A program made the position numbers and the translations under genes. From the NCBI RefSeq assembly GCF_038066715.1, contig NZ_JBBUKT010000001.1:248001-312000 (forward strand): 64,000 bases of DNA, given 5' to 3'. The notes beneath the pieces were generated by a model. It did no database searches, was not told the origin of the DNA, and was given only the letters and a program-made list of their open reading frames with translations. Origin of the DNA: Luteolibacter sp. Y139. Lineage in GTDB: Bacteria; Verrucomicrobiota; Verrucomicrobiia; Verrucomicrobiales; Akkermansiaceae. Shown one piece after another: positions 60,391 to 64,000 of this stretch (position 1 is its first letter; each line of letters begins with the position of its first letter).

Positions 60391-61416
60391 ATGAAAGTAG
60401 CACTCGATGCCATGGGCGGCGACCACGCCCCCGCCGTGAATATCGGCGGAGCCAAGGAAGCCCTCGAACTCTACCCGGCGATCGAAAAGATCTTCTTGGT
60501 CGGCGACGAGGAAGCGATCCGCGCCGAGTGCCAGAAGCAGGGACTTTCCACGACCTCGCCGCGCGTGGCCATCGTTCACGCGCCGGAAGTCATCGGCATG
60601 GCCGAGCCAGGGGCCAAGACGGTCCGCCGGAAAAAGCAGTCGTCGATCAATGTCGCGATGGATCTGGTGAAGGCGGGCGAGGCAGACGCCTTCATCTCCG
60701 CCGGCAATACCGGTGCCGCCGTGGCCTCCGCCACCATCAAACTTCGGCTGATCGAGGGCGTCGATCGCGCCGGCATCGCTTCCGGCCTGCCAAATGAACA
60801 CGGCATCTGCCACCTGCTCGATGCCGGTGCGAATCCGGAAGCCAAGCCGGAGCACCTGCTCGTCTACGCCATCATGGGCAGCGCCTTCGCCCGCCACGTG
60901 CTGGGCGTAAAACACCCGAAGGTCGGCCTCATGTCGAATGGCGAGGAAGACGAGAAAGGCACCACTTTCACGAAGGAAACCTTCACCCTCCTCAAGGGGT
61001 TCGCCGACAGCGGCAAGGCTCCATTCGATTTCGTCGGCAATGTAGAAGGGCATGACCTCTTCGAGACCCAGCTTGATGTCGTCCTCTGCGACGGCTTCAC
61101 CGGCAACGTGGTCCTTAAGTCCTGCGAAGCCACCGCCAAGGCGATGTTCAAGTGGCTCAAGAAAGAGCTCACCGCGAACACCGTCCGCAAGATCGGCGCC
61201 ACGATCGCCAAGGGCGCCTTCCTCGCCGTGAAAGACCGCGCCAGTGCCGAATCCTACGGCGGCAGCCCCCTGCTCGGCGTGAATGGCGTCGTAATCATCG
61301 CTCATGGCGGCTCGACCGCAGTGGCGGTGCGGAACGCGATCCGCGTCGGCATGGAAACCGTCCAGCACCGCGTGAATCCGCACATCGAGGCGACGCTGCA
61401 GGAAGTAGGACTGTGA
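60391..61416 (+). CDS. plsX: phosphate acyltransferase PlsX
   Basis: A 341-residue PlsX: MKVALDAMGGDHAP opening, INVAMDLVKAGEADAFISAGNTGA, LLDAGANPEAKPEHLLVYA, VGLMSNGEEDEKG, VLCDGFTGNVVLKSCE and SYGGSPLLGVNGVVIIAHGGS. It makes acyl-phosphate from acyl-ACP for membrane phospholipid synthesis. In many bacteria fabH follows; here a DUF5722 gene does. Confidence 0.97.
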   Translation: MKVALDAMGGDHAPAVNIGGAKEALELYPAIEKIFLVGDEEAIRAECQKQGLSTTSPRVAIVHAPEVIGMAEPGAKTVRRKKQSSINVAMDLVKAGEADAFISAGNTGAAVASATIKLRLIEGVDRAGIASGLPNEHGICHLLDAGANPEAKPEHLLVYAIMGSAFARHVLGVKHPKVGLMSNGEEDEKGTTFTKETFTLLKGFADSGKAPFDFVGNVEGHDLFETQLDVVLCDGFTGNVVLKSCEATAKAMFKWLKKELTANTVRKIGATIAKGAFLAVKDRASAESYGGSPLLGVNGVVIIAHGGSTAVAVRNAIRVGMETVQHRVNPHIEATLQEVGL

Positions 61417-61417
61417 G

Positions 61418-61431
61418 AAACCCTAGGGTTT
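61418..61431. repeat. 14-bp perfect palindrome
   Basis: AAACCCTAGGGTTT is a perfect 14-bp palindrome immediately after the plsX stop. Too short a loop for a terminator, so a binding site is possible. Confidence 0.5.
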
Positions 61432-61475
61432 GAAAGCCGGGGAGTGGCCCACGGGTATTCCGTCCGCCCGCTCTC

Positions 61476-63116
61476 ATGACCGCTTTCTTCCGGCTTCTCG
61501 CTGCATCCGTCTTACTGATCACCGGTTTATTCGCCGGGGAGAACCTCGAGAGCTATCTCGGCCACGACTTCACCGCGAAGATCACGAAAGTCGTGGTCGG
61601 CCACGATGCCGTGCATATCGAGGGAAAGATCCCCGCGGAAAGCAGCGGAGTCTTTCTTGCCGACATCCCGATGGATCTTCCTTACGACGATCCGAAGAGC
61701 TGGGAAACCCTGTCCGAGATGAAGCCAGTGAATGGCGGTTTTTCTCTCAATATCCCGCGCAAGCGCCAGCGCGACGGACTCGACTACGACCGTCTCATAT
61801 CACGTTGGCAGCTGGTGAAGAAGGGTCCAACGGGCATCGAGCCACTGTCGCATGCCCACTATGCGGACGAAGTGGTGTCGCGTTCACCTAATCTTCCTGC
61901 CGCAAAGCCGAAGAGCAAGAAGGGCCTCGGCGGATGGAATGCCGGGCGCATTCCCGATGAGCTGGACGAGCTCGGGATTTCCTCCGTCACGGTGAATGTG
62001 ATGATCCACTCGCTGGTCTCAATCGACGCGCAACCGGACACCACACCCTTCACATGGCAGGGCCGCACCTACCACGCCCGCGAGAAAGCACTGGCCGGCT
62101 TGGATGCCACTTTCCTGGAAGCGCAGAAACACGGCGTGATGGTCTCCGCGATCCTGTTAGTCGCAAATCCCGCAAAGGACACGAGTCCCGTCGTGAAGGT
62201 GCTAGGCCACCCCGATGCCTCTCCCGAAGGAACCTTCGCGATGCCGAACGTCACCTCCCCCGACGGCCTCGCACTCTACGGCGCGATCCTGAACCTGATG
62301 GCCGAGCGTTGGTCACGCCCCGATGGCAAGTATGGCCGCGTGCATCACTGGATCATGCACAACGAGGTCGACGCCGGCTGGGAATGGACCAATGCGGGCA
62401 ACAAGTCCGCCCTCGAATTCATGGATCTCTACCAGCGTTCGATGCGTCTGATGGACCTGATCGCGCGGCAATACGATCCGAACAGCCACGCCTTCATCTC
62501 CCTCACCCACCACTGGGCGGACCGGGGCCAGCCAAAGTGGTATGGCTCGAAGCAATTGCTCGAGCTGCTGGTCAAGTTCACGAAGGCAGAAGGAGACTTC
62601 CCCTGGGCGCTCGCCTATCACCCCTACCCGCAGGATCTCACCAACCCGCGCACGTGGGAAGACGGACAAGCCACCTTCACCTTCAATACCGCCAAGATCA
62701 CCCCGAACAACCTGGAGGTGCTCGATGCCTGGATGAAGCAGCCTGACTTGCTCTATCGCGGCAAGGTGCGGCCGGTTCATTGCTCCGAAAACGGCTTCAA
62801 TTCGAAGGACTATTCGGAACAGCAACTGACCGATCAAGCGGCCGGTATGGCGCTGGCGTGGAAGAAGATCCAGGCACTGTCTTCGATCGAGGCATGGCAG
62901 TATCACAATTGGATCGACAATCGCGGCGAAGGTGGCCTGCGCATCGGCCTGAGGAAATTCCCCGATGAACCTGGCGACCCGCTCGGCAAGAAGCCGATCT
63001 GGCATCTCTATCAAGCGCTCGGCACACCCGGCGAAGACAAAGCCTGCGACCCGTATTTGAAAGTGATGGGACTTCACTCATGGAAGAACGCCCTCCATCG
63101 CGAGGCAATTCGATGA
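61476..63116 (+). CDS. secreted DUF5722 family protein (glycoside hydrolase clan A-like)
   Basis: A 546-residue protein with a signal peptide (FFRLLAASVLLITGLFAG), a small N-terminal beta domain and a TIM-barrel-like region. WIMHNEVDAGWEW fits the acid/base site of clan A glycoside hydrolases and VHCSENGFNSKDY the nucleophile strand; SLTHHWAD and WQYHNWIDNR are further family segments. Members are abundant in Verrucomicrobia and related gut bacteria, with unknown substrates. It precedes a second secreted protein by 19 bp, so they may act together on a polysaccharide. Confidence 0.85.
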   Translation: MTAFFRLLAASVLLITGLFAGENLESYLGHDFTAKITKVVVGHDAVHIEGKIPAESSGVFLADIPMDLPYDDPKSWETLSEMKPVNGGFSLNIPRKRQRDGLDYDRLISRWQLVKKGPTGIEPLSHAHYADEVVSRSPNLPAAKPKSKKGLGGWNAGRIPDELDELGISSVTVNVMIHSLVSIDAQPDTTPFTWQGRTYHAREKALAGLDATFLEAQKHGVMVSAILLVANPAKDTSPVVKVLGHPDASPEGTFAMPNVTSPDGLALYGAILNLMAERWSRPDGKYGRVHHWIMHNEVDAGWEWTNAGNKSALEFMDLYQRSMRLMDLIARQYDPNSHAFISLTHHWADRGQPKWYGSKQLLELLVKFTKAEGDFPWALAYHPYPQDLTNPRTWEDGQATFTFNTAKITPNNLEVLDAWMKQPDLLYRGKVRPVHCSENGFNSKDYSEQQLTDQAAGMALAWKKIQALSSIEAWQYHNWIDNRGEGGLRIGLRKFPDEPGDPLGKKPIWHLYQALGTPGEDKACDPYLKVMGLHSWKNALHREAIR

Positions 63117-63135
63117 CACGACCGATACCTCCGCC

Positions 63136-64000
63136 ATGATTGCCCGGCTCCTCCTCTTCCTTTCGTGCAGTGCCGCAATGGCGCTCGACGACTTTCGTCC
63201 GATGGTCACTGAGGCGATCACCAAGGGAGAAAAGAAAATCGTGATCCCGGCCGGCACCTATCGGCTGGCACCGGTCGGCGGAGAGAAATGCGTGTGGTCG
63301 CTTCATGATCTAAAGGACCTCGAGATCATCGCGGATGGTGTGACCCTCATTTCCACCAAGCTCACCCGAGCCCTGGCGATCGATGCCTGCAGCGGCGTCA
63401 CCTTGCGTGGACTGACCGTGGACTACGATCCTCTGCCCTTCACCCAAGGCACTGTCACCGCCGTCGCGGAAGACAAGAGCTGGATCGATGTGAAGCTCCA
63501 CGCCGGCTACCCACGCCAGCCGTATTCGCGCATTGATGTCGTGGATCCCGCAACACGCTACCGCAAGAAAGGCATGCCCTTCCTATGGGGCACCAAGGCA
63601 GAGCTGCACGGCGACGACACGGTCAGAGTGACACTGAAGGGAATCGGCAACACCGCCACCGTCGGCACGCTCGCCTCGCTCAATACCGGCCCAGCCACCG
63701 ATGGCATCCCGCATGCGCTTTCGATAGAGCACTGCTCGTCGTTAACCCTGCGCGGCGTGACCATCCACAGCGCCCCCGGCATGGGCATCCTCGAATGCGA
63801 TGGCGATGGAAAAACAGCCTACCTCGGCTGCCGCGTCGTGCCCGGACCAATACCTGACGGCGCGAGCGAAGCACGCCTGCTCAGCACCTCATGGGATGCC
63901 ATGCAGACGAAAACCGTCCGCCACGGCCCACGCGTCGAAGACTGCGAGATCCGCGAAGCAGGCGATGACTCATGGAGCGTCCAATCAGCCGACTTCATGG
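63136..64000 (+). CDS. right-handed beta-helix secreted protein, partial at window end
   Basis: The frame opens with ATG 63136 and a signal peptide (MIARLLLFLSCSAAMA) and stays open to the last base, so only the N-terminal 288 residues are present. The part visible has parallel beta-helix features: short strands with repeated GVTLRGLTVDY and SLTLRGVTIHSAPGMGILE turns, typical of pectate-lyase-like or right-handed beta-helix enzymes that bind polysaccharides. It directly follows the DUF5722 gene. Catalytic residues cannot be judged from this fragment. Confidence 0.8.
   Translation, partial: MIARLLLFLSCSAAMALDDFRPMVTEAITKGEKKIVIPAGTYRLAPVGGEKCVWSLHDLKDLEIIADGVTLISTKLTRALAIDACSGVTLRGLTVDYDPLPFTQGTVTAVAEDKSWIDVKLHAGYPRQPYSRIDVVDPATRYRKKGMPFLWGTKAELHGDDTVRVTLKGIGNTATVGTLASLNTGPATDGIPHALSIEHCSSLTLRGVTIHSAPGMGILECDGDGKTAYLGCRVVPGPIPDGASEARLLSTSWDAMQTKTVRHGPRVEDCEIREAGDDSWSVQSADFM

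Noticed and set aside
1..64000. CRISPR array, prophage, insertion sequence or parS
   Set aside because: No regularly spaced short repeats, phage structural genes, transposase genes or TGTTTCACGTGAAACA-like site were seen.

Overview
The window is about 64 kb of dense, G+C-rich (roughly 60-65%) bacterial chromosome with about 57 genes on both strands. Several features point to a Verrucomicrobium, probably a Luteolibacter/Haloferula-like member of the Verrucomicrobiales: many secreted proteins of unknown family, a DUF1080 protein, a PEP-CTERM protein, LamG and DUF5722 proteins, a GH20/GH5 glycoside hydrolase set, a GldAFG-like ABC system with a DUF4340 partner, a SET-domain methyltransferase, an ECF sigma gene followed by a small one-helix membrane protein, and weak use of Shine-Dalgarno sites. 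This assignment is inferred from gene content. No rRNA, tRNA, CRISPR array, prophage or complete insertion sequence was seen.

Layout. 0-3.5 kb: a tightly overlapping operon with a pseudopilin and four secreted or membrane proteins of unknown function. 3.5-7.6 kb: a DUF4407 membrane protein, two lipoproteins and a 0.6 kb intergenic region with REP-like hairpins and a terminator. 7.6-12.7 kb: serine acetyltransferase head-to-head with an Rrf2 regulator, then an ECF sigma / one-helix membrane protein / protease-dead HtrA-like module, with a coiled-coil membrane pair facing away. 12.8-21.3 kb: an outer-membrane protein, a SET protein, parB, an M28 peptidase, a low-G+C PIN-domain pair, and the phoH-pgpH-ybeY RNA/c-di-AMP cluster. 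21.4-26.1 kb: a secreted nuclease with five exact-period repeats, a GH5 enzyme and an orphan. 26.3-31.2 kb: the GldA/F/G-like transporter operon. 31.5-41 kb: a hydrolase, a dehydrogenase, a double thioredoxin protein, DUF1080, a polyprenyl synthase, a deacetylase, nrdR and a HIT protein whose 3' end is duplicated around a one-gene insertion. 41-47 kb: GH20, then an operon reading recN - zinc-protease-like - rimK - unknown. 47-50 kb: a metallo-hydrolase, a protein with a nucleotidyltransferase-like motif and a frameshifted PEP-CTERM gene. 50-58.4 kb: the alpha-2-macroglobulin / PbpC pair. 58.6-64 kb: a LamG protein, yceD-rpmF-plsX, a DUF5722 protein and a beta-helix protein cut by the window end.

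The genes are mostly envelope and housekeeping functions (peptidoglycan synthesis and defence, lipid precursors, ribosome maturation, DNA repair) mixed with secreted polysaccharide-active enzymes. The least expected structures are the HIT-gene duplication flanking a single-gene segment, the 8-bp tandem duplication that breaks the PEP-CTERM gene, the 309-bp perfect-period repeats in the nuclease, the family of asymmetric palindromes, and the sigma / membrane protein / dead-protease module.
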